DNA from: Chaenocephalus aceratus
Lineage: Eukaryota > Chordata > Actinopteri > Perciformes > Channichthyidae
Length of the DNA: 64,000 nucleotides
Assembly: GCA_023974075.1 (NCBI GenBank)
Contig: CM043807.1
Location: 4,579,369-4,643,368, forward strand
Reading direction: 5' to 3'
In this document: in pieces, positions 12,604-25,165 of the stretch
Layout of the letters: each line of letters starts with the position of its first letter
How positions within the stretch are numbered: position 1 is the first letter of the stretch
Translations under genes and position numbers: made by a program
The notes under the pieces: model-generated
Told to the model about the DNA's origin: nothing
Database searches by the model: none
Seen by the model: the letters and a program-made list of their open reading frames with translations, nothing else

Positions 12604-14977
12604 AATAAAAAAGAGAAATAGAAACTAATTTAAATGTTTATTAATTCAAGTTAATCGTCTCTCAATCGGCTAATTGATTAATATACTAAGAAGTTCTTAT
12701 ATAAAGTTGAATTTATTACAAAATGTGTAAACTCTAGAAGTATAAAGATGCAGAAAAAGAAAATACAAGTTTGTTCTTGGTTCCACCCCTGACATAACGT
12801 GACTGCGTTCTTTACACTCGTTCTCACAGACTGTCGAGCGTCAGTGGTCGGTAGAGATGCTCGATACAGATGAAAAAATGGGGGATAAGCGGGTCAGTCT
12901 TTGTAGGACATAGAAAAAGGGCCTCTTGAGTCTCACCTGTGTTTTTATGCAATTGTCAGAGCTTGCTGGCTGTGAGCAGCCTATCAGCAGCTCTTTCATC
13001 AGCTGTCAGGTGAATGACACAGCGGAGACAGGACGAGGATCTGGCTCCTAAAGCAAAGAGGAAGTGTTGACATTGTTTTGTTTGACTTCTTATGTACTTA
13101 TATGGTTGATCATAAACTTCTCGTCAAGCTTGTCTCAAAGCGTGTCTCCTTGTCTCCTCAGCTGCTCCTCTACTCAGTCCGGAGCTTTATGTATTACAGC
13201 CCATCAACTAAAGCTGCTTATGAATTCTGCGGTTTGTCCGTGTATTGTCGTCACGTTCAATCATTCAGAAGCAGTATCTACACTGAGTGCCACAGCCTGT
13301 AATCTGATTAGTGTGGATTAGACCCAGTGTATGGAAAAGCATAATCTGTAACTTCGATTAACGGGGCAATACACCATATATACACACAGGATTATATCTC
13401 CAGGCTCCAAGTTAGAGATAGTTTTTAAATGTGTTGTTTTGAAATAAACACTCCAAATAAGAAATGTAACACCCTCTCCAGCCTCCATACAGGCCCACAA
13501 CTACTTTCTATCTTCTGTCTTTTAACCACACAAAACAATCTATGACTGTTTTATTTAAAATTATAATAACTTCCTGAAACTGAATAGATTTCAGTGTGTG
13601 AGTCTCTGAGCTGCATCACGTGTTGATGCTGCTCGCTGATATTCATGACTCATTTACAGACTCTGCAGACTCCAGCATGGTATTCCTACCAACCTTAGCC
13701 ATGTTGTTTCCTATTTGTCAGTAACAGAAGGTCCAAAGCATCTTATTTTGTAAATACAAAAATCAACCATGTTTTCCTTTGTTTTATTAGGGGGGCAGGG
13801 TATCCCTCTAGCTTTAAATGTTTGTGTTTGAATGCAGACGGGTTCATGACACTTGTAGTGATTTATTTTATAAACACAGTTTAAGTTGAAGCAGCAACAG
13901 TTATCTTGAATCACCAAATTATTTTTGTCAGTTTTGCAGACAAAAACACAAAGAAATGACCAGCTTCTGACATGTAATGATGTGAACGTTTTCTTATGTG
14001 AAAGCATCATTATTTGTTTGGGTATTGGAATGTTGGTGGATAAAACCAACAATTTGAATTCAAGTTAAACTAATCTTTATTTTCTGACATTACAGCCATA
14101 TCAATCAAACAAGCATGTGTTGGCCATCTTTGGCTAATAAATCACATAGCATTTTCTATAATGACTTTGAGAACATCGACAATGCAGCTGTAGGCTGGCA
14201 TCGGTCAGAGGAGAAATATCCATTTAAAGTTTTGCTACATGAGCAATCAGGAATTCTCATCTGTGTTGTTGTAAATTGAAAGTAAACTGCTTAACTAATA
14301 CGCACTTCCAATTTATTAATTTCCAAGGTCAAACAATCTTTTTTTTTTAATTACTTTTAGACCCAAGAGCCAAGTGTCCTTAAATTCTGATAAAACAACG
14401 TCATCATGGGAAAACATCTTCAAGATTCACAAAGCCCCTTCCTGAGCCAAAAACACAATAGTGTATTAAACGGTAAAGCGGCCCTTTAACTTGAATTGCA
14501 TCACTTTTGGCAATACATAGCACCACTTTTAGCTCTGGTAAGGTCAAACAAGTGCTCACTTGTGATGCTGTAGTTCAAACATGATTAACCTGTTCATTTT
14601 CCACTGGTGGTTCATTTCTTTGAAACCAAATGGAGAATGCAGCCGCACCTGTAAGGTATTCCTGGCTGATTGGAAAGGTGAAGCTAATTATGTTAGAAAG
14701 AGCTCCAACCTAACAGCTGCCCATTTCTTACCATGATTTGTGTGTGTGGGGAGGTTAGGGTTAATCTATCTTAATTAGGGCATGTTTGCTTTGTACACAG
14801 CAGCACCAGGAGACATGACGCTCTGCCCTGTTTACATTACTGTGCGAGGGCTGGGGGGGAGGCAAGGTGAACCCTAGGCGTTGGCAGGTCTGTTCTCTCA
14901 GGTAGAGCGAGTGTGAGGCATGTGAAGCATCACGAGTGTGTGTGTTTGCACTCTTCTCCAGGATATGGTCCTCTGGT
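12604..14977. other. Gene-free stretch
   Basis: No coding sequence, RNA gene or complete mobile element recognised. Short open frames here lack codon bias and domain motifs. Confidence 0.5.
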
Positions 14978-15738
14978 ACAGATGTAGCGCTTCATTTCAG
15001 ACGCCTACCCGTGCGGGTCCGTGATCGGCACGGGGTGGGCCCCTGCTGAAAAGGAAAACCCCCCCGCAGGATTTGAAACGCCCCCTTGATAAATACATTT
15101 AATTATAATGAAACCAGCTGCAATGGATCATGGATCCACCAGGGGGAGCCGTGAAAAGCTGCCACACTGGAACTCATGTGAAATAAACAGCTGATCTACA
15201 GGGATCTGATATATTTTAAGATCCATATGTCACGGATAGGATCATATTCTGTGCTAAATAAGAGACATGTAATCATTTACTAAACATCACCATGTTTTTA
15301 TTTAACAAAATAATGTTTAATTCACGTTGGCGTAAATACAAAACCATCGCTATGTTTTTAGATCAGGAAATCCATCCAGGCTCAAACAAACGATTTTCAA
15401 TCATCATCCTCACGATCATTTAATGTATCATATGTTCGCGAGTTGAAATTAATGCACTAAATTTAATCCACGTGAGTTTACAACAACACAAATAATCGCT
15501 TTGTTTTTATATCACATCCGACCGGAGGAAAATGCAGCGGCTCTCACTACCGATCATCCTAATCCCACGGGCAAACAATAATATGTACAGTGTTAATAGT
15601 TTACTATATTATTAGTGTCTAATATTACTGGGGATTTCGGAATGGTACTGGATTTTGATTTATTGTATCGGCTTCATATCGCAATATATTCCCGAAGTCT
15701 GAAATGCAAAAATGTCCCACATTAGGGCAATTCACCCT

Positions 15739-16210
15739 ACATTTAATCATTCAAACAAAATCATATTTCGTTTCTTTTTAACGAAATAAATGTAGTTTAA
15801 TCCACATAATTTACTGTGTTAATTGTTTACTGTAGTATTGTGCACATTACTTTTCGCTGCTTGTTGCACCTGGTTAGAAGCTAAACTGCATTTCGTTGTC
15901 TCAATACCTGCAATAATATGTGCAATAACAACAAAGTTGAATCTAATCTTGAGCAGGAACAAATGTATTTAGGCTATTTAGTACATATCTGACAAACGAT
16001 TAAACACATTTGTGCATTCTTTAAACCGAGTCAAGCCGAGTCCGGAGGTGGCGGCACATTAAAGTGTGCACCTGATTGTTTAACTTGAAGGTGCCTGATG
16101 ACATTTAATCATTCAAACAAAATCATATTTCGTTTATTTTTAACGAAATAAATGTGGTTTAATCCACATAATTTAGGCCTACTGTGTTAATTGTTTACTG
16201 TAGTATTGTT
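15739..16210. repeat. Pair of about 105-base direct repeats inside arm A
   Basis: ACATTTAATCATTCAAACAA starts both copies (15739 and 16101) and TTTACTGTAGTATTG ends both (about 15841 and 16208). The same pair is present in arm B (about 54990-55100 and 55360-55465), so it predates the arm duplication. The 260-base interval includes the LINE-like tail. Confidence 0.85.
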
Positions 16211-16230
16211 TAACTTGAAGGTGCCTGATG

Positions 16231-16313
16231 CAGAGTCCTGCACGGGTCTGATTTTCAAGACCCGCTCCCGCCCCGCGACGTGCAATACCGAACCCGCCCC
16301 CGCTACCCCGCTA
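16231..16313. mobile_element. Deleted remnant of a hAT element (left end only)
   Basis: Begins CAGAGTCCTGCACGGGTCTG right after GCCTGATG and stops in GC-rich sequence, directly followed by a partial second CCTGATG. The complete 600-bp version sits at the equivalent position of arm B (54366-54965) with an intact 8-bp duplication, so this copy has lost its inner part and other end. Confidence 0.88.
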
Positions 16314-16388
16314 CCTGATGTGAACATTTCCAGAAGAACTCTAGCTTGAATGGCCTTTGTATGTATACAGTAGGCCTACGGTATAGCC

Positions 16389-17582
16389 CAACCATGTACA
16401 CCTTCATTTTTTCCTGTCCAAAGTTTGAATTGGATAAAGGTAATGGTTATCGATGGTGCTTTTATAGCCTATTGTATAATAACTGTGTGATTTATATTGC
16501 TTTTCAAATGCATATATGGCCACCCATTTACACGGCTCTTCCCGTCAAGAATATGAATATAACTTAGTTAGATCACTTTACATTTCTGCAAATACATTTT
16601 TAATCACACACGTCTCCCCGTCCCGAAAATGATAAATAAAATAAAAAGAGGAAACAATTTTCAAGTTCAGTTTTCAACGTTTTATTTAAAATAACTCACA
16701 TAACAGACACCATAGGCGCATTCACACTGCGGTACTTTTCCCACAAGTTTCATGCGAACTTAGTTCATGCAAAGTCTTTAGTTCGCATGAACAGATCGCG
16801 TTCACACCGGAAAAAGTCCCTGGGGGTGGATTAGGCAAATGAAGCCACTGACGTCTCTTCTTCTGCTTTGGGCTTACTAGCAGGCCGCAAACCACATCAC
16901 GGCGTATACTGCCGCCCAAAGTCCCCGGCCGGAAGTCCCCGGAGTTGGGGACTGGCTTCAGTAGAAGCTGGCTGGGACTCCCAGCAGCTTCTACTGAAGC
17001 CTTCCGAGTAAATCGCCAGAACGCCGACACCTCCTCATCTCCACCGCTCCCATGTTTTATTTTGTGTTGCCATAAGTTAGTCTCTCTGCGTTTATGCGCT
17101 GGGCTAATGCTAATAATGCTAATGCGAGGATAATAAAATGGCGGCTTCACAACACTTTTTGGGAGTTTTATGGGGCGTGGTTTGCAATCCGCTCAGCCAA
17201 TCAGAAATATAGCTCTTTTCTCACAAAAGAGCCGCTCGAAAGTCCCTGCTCTCTAGCAGGGACTTTCGAGGGGGTAAAAAGGTTCGCATGAACTAATGTT
17301 AGTACCGGCTCTTTTTGGTGTGAACGCGATCATGAACTAAGTTCGCATGAACCTTTGTGGGAAAAGTACCGCAGTGTTAATGCGCCTCATACTGTAGGCC
17401 TATCTGCTGTGGAAACCAGGACGAGCTATTTCGGGATCTGTTTTTTGGGGGCTCTGTCTCTCATTTACCCGGCTCCTGATGTTATGCCACTGGTCAATGT
17501 TCAGATTTGGGAACCAATTGGAAACATAGGACTCAATCTTTTTCAACCTCTTGACGGGAAAAAAGGAAGGTGTACATGGTTG
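16389..17582. mobile_element. Inverted-end element of unknown class, with MITE nested inside
   Basis: Ends form an imperfect 30-base inverted repeat: CAACCATGTACACCTTC at 16389 and its complement GAAGGTGTACATGGTTG ending at 17582 (28 of 30 agree). Without the nested 674-bp MITE and its CAT duplication it is about 517 bp, equal to the arm B version at 53782-54300. No target duplication is clear. Confidence 0.6.
16714..17387. mobile_element. Complete MITE, AGGCGCATTCACACTGCGGT ends, 3-bp TSD
   Basis: 674 bp. Terminal inverted repeats of 33 bases with one mismatch. CAT occurs on both sides (16711-16713, 17388-17390) and once at the empty site in arm B, proving a 3-bp duplication. Internal sequence has a strong hairpin (AAAGTCCCTGCTCTCTAGCA and complement) and (GCTAAT)n. 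A 3-bp duplication fits PIF/Harbinger or CACTA-like mobilisation; the family is not assigned. Confidence 0.92.
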
Positions 17583-17774
17583 AATGATGAATAAACAGTG
17601 AGGAGGGGTACAGTATGAATACACTAGATATACACAGCAGCCCAGCCTGTGAGCAGTACTGAACACCAATGAGCGCTCAGCTCGAGATACCAGCGAGTCG
17701 AGAGAGAGAATGATATCTGCATTTTCTCTTTTGGTTTGATTAGGACACATCCTGGGGATTGTGTTTACAAACAT
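17400..17774 (-). other. Unrecognised open frame shared by both arms
   Basis: A 124-codon minus-strand frame whose central part (KRLKKIESYVSNWFPNLNID, then QWHNIRSRVNERQ) is also readable in arm B on the + strand (53740-53940) with a few changes. No domain recognised; it spans the inner end of the inverted-end element, so it may be a fragment of that element's protein or chance. The charged, aromatic composition is more protein-like than the other small frames nearby. Confidence 0.3.
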
Positions 17775-18207
17775 TGACCAGACCGTTCACCAGCCCCCAC
17801 CCCCCATGTTGCCTCTGCTGTCCTGTGTTGCGAACTCTTTGTTTAAAATCAATTGGCCATCGGAATGTGTGGAGGAAGGGTCACATTCCACAACTCTGTA
17901 GGTTTTTGTTTGCATATTTCTATGCTGTAATTCATTCTGGTCCTCTCACGCGTTTACATACATAGGCTATATAAGTCCGTGTATCTACGGACCATTTGTT
18001 TTTCTTTATTAAAAAAGTAAACGGAAGAGCGTCTGAGAGGCGTTTTTGCCCTTTTGCTTTTTACCTTACTAAATGGTCCAATGGTCAGTGGAGCAAGGGG
18101 GGGAGGCCTGCGAAACTCGCGGAAGTGATTTCAAAACAAAAATCACTCGTTTGCTTGAAACAAAGAAAACGGCCAAAACACACATTGAGTCCAGAAAATG
18201 AATGTTA

Positions 18208-18277
18208 TTAAGGGCTGTAAATATAATAAGCCTGTGTCTAAAACTGACAACAGGCTTATTATATTTACAGCCCTTAA
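18208..18277. repeat. Perfect 27-nt hairpin
   Basis: TTAAGGGCTGTAAATATAAT... (18208-18234) and its exact reverse complement (18251-18277), separated by 16 bases. Arm B keeps only one side of it (about 52886-52905), joined to different sequence. Confidence 0.9.
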
Positions 18278-18334
18278 GATACACTTTTGTGTTTAACAGC
18301 TGACCACCATGACATACTTGTTTGTAGATTTCGC

Positions 18335-18545
18335 ATGAGAGCAAAATGTATAAATATGAGCATTAAATTATATGAATATGAGAACAAAATGCATGAATGT
18401 GTGAGTGACAATATATGAATGTGTGCATTGAAATATGATAATATGAGAGCAAAATGATGTGTGAGTGTAAATATATACGTGTGAGAGTGAAAATGTATGT
18501 ATGTAAAAGGAGAATATATGTGTGTAAGAGTGAAAATATGCTGCA
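18335..18545. repeat. AT-rich degenerate minisatellite
   Basis: Irregular repeats of about 20-30 bases built on ATATGAATGTGTGAGTGAAA. Present in arm B at about 52605-52830. It generates open frames full of HTYIFTLTH-like words that are not genes. Confidence 0.8.
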
Positions 18546-18913
18546 TTTTGAATGTCCGATAGTCCACCATTTCCACCGGAAATATCAAACATTTAATAAA
18601 AGTGAAAAACAATGAACAAGACTTAACGTATTCATCATAATTAATTATATTTATTTCGTATGGATGTAGGATTTTTGACTTTGTTTAGAGCAGTGATCTT
18701 CTACTATATGAACATTTTGGACCCAAAATCACAACAAAAAAACGTAAAAACAGATATTATTGATATATATATATTTTTCATATAGGTAACACAAACATAC
18801 ACAACGATAACCATTTAAAAGCTGGAAATATATACATGGGATGTCACTATGATAATGTGAAAGTTTGATTGAGGTAGCATGGGATTTCATTCTAATAAGG
18901 CAAACGTGTTTAT

Positions 18914-19798
<885 letters not shown>

Positions 19799-20049
19799 GT
19801 TATTATAAATATAATACAAATATATATATATACACATTATGTACAAAAATCCGTTTTTTTCTGTTTTTATCTGTGCCGCGGTTTCTGTCAACACGACACA
19901 GAGCAACATCGCAGATTCTCCTCCTCCATGTCAAAAAACAAGCTTAAAGCTTGACTCACGTTCAGAGTTCTCTTCATCATAGTTGAGTCTTCAAAACTCT
20001 AAATCTATCTAACTATATCTAAATTCTCAATGTTGTCTGTCACTTTACT

Positions 20050-20180
20050 TCTATCGCAGCTCCTCCCGCCGCCTCTCTTAGCCTCCCGCCGCCTGTCTTC
20101 GTCTCTCTCCATTTCCCGCCGTCTCTCTTCGGTTCCCGCCGTCCCTCTATGTCTCTTTTCGTCTCGTTTCGTATCACTCC
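20050..20180. repeat. CT-rich minisatellite
   Basis: Repeats of about 24-28 bases of the type CCCGCCGTCTCTCTTCG, strongly pyrimidine-biased on this strand. Counterpart in arm B at about 51865-52000. Confidence 0.8.
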
Positions 20181-20784
20181 GTTTACCTGATTACCTCAAC
20201 CCCCCTCCCTGGTAAATACATCCTGTTGAGCAGAATCTACAGTTTTCCGTTCGTAAAAGTAAGGTGAAGATGATATTAAAATATGTGCTTCCATTATTCA
20301 TACTTCTGAAATATATCTGTATTAACTTTATATCATCGTATGGTCCGTGTTTATTGGGTCTTTTGCATGAAACAAAGACTGGGATATAGTTTCAAGCCAG
20401 TACTTTCGACAGAAAACACAGGCAATGTTGTCCGGACTGTTGGTTTTTATGCTGCACCGGCTTGAACAGGCCATGTGATCTGATCACGCCGGCGTGACGG
20501 TCAACTCCAAAGGTTAATATTAAATACATAAGTATTTTTACAACTTGTATTTAGAAATACTCTGTTGTATTATTGATGCATACATGTGTTCATCCATTCA
20601 ATGTGGCATCTGCTATAATGGGGTTAATGTATGATATTACTTAATAATACAATACATTATAATATATGATATGATAATTACATTTTAGTTGTATTCATTT
20701 CTTATTTCATAGTTTCTCATTATTATTATTTTTATCGCTCATCTTATATTTGATTTTATTAATCTGTGTGAATCTGTGCTGTCC

Positions 20785-20870
20785 TTTTTTTCACTCTCAC
20801 CCTGTTGCTGTTTGAACTACTGAATTTCCCCACGGGATTAATAAAGGTCCATCTTATCTTATCTTAATGT
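20785..20870 (+). mobile_element. LINE 3' tail fragment
   Basis: GAATTTCCCCACGGGATTAA followed by TAAAGG and (TCTTA)n. This is the familiar 3' end of a fish non-LTR retrotransposon. It abuts the inner end of arm A. Confidence 0.65.
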
Positions 20871-21352
20871 ATAAGTTGATGTACTTCAATCTACTGTACT
20901 GTGTAAAAAACACCCCAACAATATTAAAAGAAATATACTGCATAAAGCAAACTATATACTTTATTTGATCTAAAATATTGATTCATTATAGTAGCTTGTT
21001 AAAACCATACAGTAACAAATAAGTGATTAAATGCTACAGTATTCAGCAAACACAACTGCAAACATTGCAAACAGACTAAGTTCTACAACACACAGTTGTC
21101 TTTGTGTATTTTGTGAATGAAGCGCCATCTCATGGTTAAATCCTGTAATTGAACAAATGGGGAAATTGGGCAATGCCCTCTAGAAATTTGGCAACACCCC
21201 CAGCCACTGGCATCCGCTGGGCTTTTGACTGGGACACACCCATTTGAGTCTGATCTGGAGTGCTACATCTGTATGTCCTTGTCCGTCTCAGAGATACAGC
21301 TCTCTACTTCCTGTCTGTGTGCTATCACATGAGATGAAGCTGATTTTATTCA

Positions 21353-21353
<1 letters not shown>

Positions 21354-21387
<34 letters not shown>

Positions 21388-21392
21388 ATGTT
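21354..21392. repeat. (AT)n(GT)n microsatellite
   Basis: Compound array of AT then GT dinucleotides. Confidence 0.95.
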
Positions 21393-21454
21393 TGATATGT
21401 GCTCCTGGGAACCAGGAAAAAGGTGTCTTCCGATTTCCTTTTTTTTGTGATTTC

Positions 21455-21650
21455 CTAGGCAAGGCAAGGCAAGTTTATTTATATAGCACCTTTCAGTACC
21501 AGGCAATTCAAGGTGCTTTACAAAAATGAAAGACATTCAGATAAAGGGATTTAAAAACAGTAAAAGATAATGGCATTTAAAATTATTAAAATAAAAGCTA
21601 ATAAAATAAAATAAACATTAAAAGATAAAAGTTACAGTGAAGTTTAAGAT
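21455..21650. repeat. Teleost dispersed repeat (AGGCAAGGCAAG type)
   Basis: Begins AGGCAAGGCAAGGCAAGTTT, then TATTTATATAGCACCTTTCA and AATTCAAGGTGCTTTAC, ending in A/T-rich tail. This arrangement recurs widely in fish genomes as a retroposon tail; class not assigned here. Confidence 0.6.
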
Positions 21651-21747
21651 ATGAATAGTTCAATTATTTCGGTTCTTGATTTTTTATTTATTCACAGAAC
21701 CTCTCTTTGGAAATCCGAACATTTCCGTCCCGATTGTTCATTTAGAC

Positions 21748-24290
21748 CAGGGGTGGGCAATTATTTTTTCCATGGGGCCACATGAGAAACTGAAAATATT
21801 GTGGAGGGCCGGGCCAAAAGGCTGAACTCAATTCTGCATAATATTAATTGTATTTCTTTATAAAAAGCAGTAAATAGCATTGTTTTGACAAGCTAGTAAG
21901 AGTATATGTTATAGTTAAGCAATGAAAAAGTGAGGTTGCTTTACAAAAAAATGTCATTTATTAAATCGAATTTCACAAAACAATGGTAAACAAAATGAAC
22001 GTTGTTCACCATTTGTGACTCATATTAGTAAACATTTTCAGTCACATTCACTCAAACACATTTTGAGTTTCATTTACTGTTGGAAAGAGGTTCTTAGCAT
22101 TCTAAAGACATCACAATATTGTCTTTGTACTCCAAATATTAAGCAAGATATATCATATTGAACTGTCACTAAACATCACTGAACTGTGATTTTGAGAAAA
22201 AAGGCTTCCAAAGAAAGTGTCCCAGTTCACTGCTAGTTGGTGCCTTTAAATGCCAACATTTGTAGTCTAACCACCTCATTTGGTGTTTTTAAGTTCTCTT
22301 TTCTTGTTCAGTGAGAGAAATCTAGTCTCTGCTGGGCTTTAACGAGTGCATCGAAGTCAGGTTGAATGTCTGAGGTGGAGATGCGAAGCACAGCTGACAG
22401 ATGATCATCAGTGAGGGAGGATCTATACCTGGATTTTTGAAACTTCATAATTGAAAATGTTTGTTCACATATGTAGGTAGAGCCAAAGAGAACCAACATC
22501 TTCTGAGCATGTCTCCTCATGTTTGGAAAGTTCTCCTCCTTGAGAGAAGAGTAGAAATCCAGCAGAGATGCTGACTTAAAGCGCTCTACCAGTACTGCAT
22601 CAGACTGCAGGTCGATGAGTTCCAGCTGAACATCACTGGGTGCATTATCCACACTGCAGGTAAAGGGAGAGGAAACCAGCTGCATTTCATCCTCGATTTT
22701 TCTGAGATCTTTAAATCGCCTTGAAAACTCACCATGCAATGCTCCCAACATGGATGAGTACCTGCGGAGGTGATCAGCTGATGGTGTGACTTCTTTCAGA
22801 GTTTGCATGTGAGTGAGAGTGTTGCTCTCCAGTTGGCTTGAAAGAAACTGCATCTTTGTCATGAAAGCCTTCACCAGGCTGTGCATTTCATGAACAAAAA
22901 GGCCCTTGCCTTGCAGTTTGGTGTTCAGTTCATTCATCAGTGCAGTCACATCAACAGCAAATGCAAAATCTGCCATCCAGTCCTCATCTGACAGCTCTGG
23001 GAAGTCTTTGCCTTTCTTCTCACAAAACTCTTGAATCTCTGCTTTCAGGTCCCAAACTCTTTTCAGCACTTTGCCCAGGCTGAGCCAGCTGTGTGGTAGC
23101 CGATGTCACGATGCTCAGTCTCATGCTCCTCCAAAAGTGCGACAAACTGTCTGTGATTCAATGCCCGTGCTCTGATGAAGTTTACTATTTTAGTAACAAC
23201 ATCAATAACATGGTACATTTTTAGCACATACTTGCACAACACATGTTGGTGTATAATACAATGCAAACATACCAGTTTCTGATCCGCGTCGATTTCAGTC
23301 ACTTTATCTTGCATACGTTTCAAAAGTCCGAAATTTTTTCCGGTAAGATTTGGACAACCGTCCGTTGTGACACCTTTGTGTCCATGCACTCGTTTACCTC
23401 CGTGAACAGATCGCTCCCTGTCGTCATCCCTTTCATCGACCGCATTGCTGCCAGCTCCTCCGTAATCTTGAAGTCCGGTGTTATCCCGCGGACGAATACG
23501 AGTAACTGGGCTGTGTCGCGGACATCACAGCTCTCGTCCAAAGCCAAGGAGAAAAAGGCGAAACTTGCCACTTCATGTTGCAGCTGAAGCTCCAGATTCC
23601 CGCAATTTCCTCGATCCTTCTCGTCACGGTTCGCCTGGACAGCGGGACTTGCTCAAATGCGGCTTTTTTTTCAGGGCATATTAGTGCTGCAGAGTCCACC
23701 AAGCACTCTTTGACAAACTCCCCCTCCGAGAACGGCTTACTGTTTTTAGCGATTTTGTGGGATATCACAAAGCTGGTCTTGGTTGCTGCATCCCTTGATG
23801 TGTGAAGCTTGGTAAAAAAGCCTTGCTGCTTTTGCAGCTTAGCTAGCAAAGCTTCCGATGTTTGCGCCCTTTCAGCGTCAGTCAAGTTTTTATATTTCTC
23901 CGCGTGTTTCGTCTCGTAATGCCGACTCACATTGTAGTCCTTAAAAACGGCCATCTGCTCCCCGCAAACGGCTTTACCTCCGACTTCAGTAAATAAATTC
24001 TTAGCAGTCCAATTTGTGTTGAAAACCCTGCATTCAGCATCTACCTTTCTTTTTTTAGCGGACATTTTGAGGGCTAAAGTCGTCTTGTGACAAGGATCCA
24101 ATCATGTGCACGTCTTGATATATGTATTGCGTCACGTGAATAAAAAACAACTTCAAAATAAAAGCAATGCAGCTTTAGTCCATGCATGAGGTAAAGTTAG
24201 AAAATATGTTTATTTTGTAATTTCCAACACGGGCCGGTCAGAATCATCCCGCGGGCCGTATGGCCGCGGGCCGTACAATGCCCAGGTTTG
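21748..24290 (-). mobile_element. hAT (Charlie-type) DNA transposon with 8-bp TSD
   Basis: 2543 bp. Left end CAGGGGTGGGCAATT, right end complement CAAACCTGGGCATTG. Flanked on both sides by ATTTAGAC (21740-21747 and 24291-24298). It encodes a broken transposase on the minus strand. It lies about 630 bp upstream of the first coding exon of the transporter gene, in the presumed first intron or promoter-side region. Confidence 0.95.
22308..24065 (-). pseudogene. hAT transposase, broken by three frameshifts
   Basis: Starts at ATG 24065 (MSAKKRKVDAECRVFNTNW). Reads as an N-terminal zinc-finger-like region whose first cysteines are altered (KAVCGEQMAVFKDYNVSRHY), the SFAFFSLALDESCDVRDTAQ segment with a catalytic Asp, the GVTTDGCPNLTGK segment with a second Asp, LNHRQFVALLEEHE, and a complete C-terminal hATC dimerisation domain (LVLFGSTYICEQTFSIMKFQ, YRSSLTDDHL). 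The frame changes three times, near 23560, 23385 and 23070; the last break also lacks a few codons after GYHTA. Related to GTF2IRD2/SCAND3-type hAT proteins. Not expected to be active. Confidence 0.9.
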
Positions 24291-24298
24291 ATTTAGAC

Positions 24299-24919
24299 TG
24301 ATTGTTTTCACCATGTTATACTCGCATGACATCCACAATCGGACCCTCAGGAGGGTGTACTAGCCCCCTACTCTGCTTTGCGTTCCATAACAAAGTCTTT
24401 AAGTGTAACCTGAACACCCCGTGTTACCAAAACACTATTTTTCACCCGTCGGTGCTGTGATACTTGTTCCTCAGTACAACTCACCTATTACGGCTTGAAA
24501 AACATTTTAGTGTGAAAAGACAGCCACAATTAAAAGATAAACTATGTACAATATTATACTTAGAGTGATATTAATATAAGAATGCATTCACCTTTTATTT
24601 AAAAACTAAACATGTCATTGATCTGAACATTGCTGTATATTTGGCCACAAAAAACCTAGCTCTATTTTTAGTGAATGCTGCCAAATCTTTAAAGACTCTG
24701 TTGTCAATGTACTGGGGAAAGCACTGCATTGGACTCCAGTCTGCACAGGGTGGGGGGTCATCGTGACTAGTTTTATGGATGTGATCTCAAATTGAACATA
24801 CTCATAGGGACAGACTTTTAATTCCTGCGGTAATTATTTGTATATATATATATATATATATACTCAGTATGACACACTGCTGACGGTTTGTCTCCCCCCC
24901 CCCCTTCCTGTCCTTGCAG
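24299..24919. other. Noncoding sequence before slc16a7-like exon 1
   Basis: Presumed intron between an unseen 5' exon and coding exon 1. Contains a (TA)n run at about 24841-24861 and the C-tract of the exon 1 acceptor (24894-24904). No coding features. Confidence 0.6.
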
Positions 24920-24948
24920 TGAACAGTCAGTGTTGAGGTGGGCCAGTG

Positions 24949-25165
24949 ATGCCGTCTCCAGCCTCAGGTCCCCTGGCCGAGCCCCCACCTGACGGCGGGT
25001 GGGGGTGGGCTGTGGTGTTGGCGTCTTTCATCTCCATCGGATTCTCGTACGCCTTCCCCAAAGCCATCACGGTGTACTTCAAAGACATCCAGGTGATCTT
25101 CGACGCCTCCTACAGCCAGATCGCCTGGATCTCCTCCATCATGCTGGCCGTCATGTATGCTGCAG
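24949..25165 (+). CDS. slc16a7: slc16a7-like coding exon 1
   Basis: Encodes residues 1-72 and the first base of Gly73: the cytosolic N-terminus, the DGGWGW signature, membrane segment 1 and the start of segment 2. The acceptor is a long C-tract ending in TTGCAG, so the exon begins at 24920 with 29 nt of 5' UTR; the donor is GCAG/GTGAGC at 25166. ATG 24949 is chosen because an upstream in-frame GTG has no support and MPSPASG fits the family's usual start distance from the signature. An acceptor immediately before the start codon implies at least one upstream noncoding exon. Confidence 0.92.

Noticed and set aside
15130..15150. CCACCAGGGGGAGC as a CTCF site, present in both arms
   Set aside because: One mismatch at an invariant C; it belongs to the repeated arm sequence.
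18274..18612. 112-codon ORF with repeated HTYIF/TLTH words (and its arm B twin near 52550-52797)
   Set aside because: Produced by the AT-rich minisatellite; frame not maintained.
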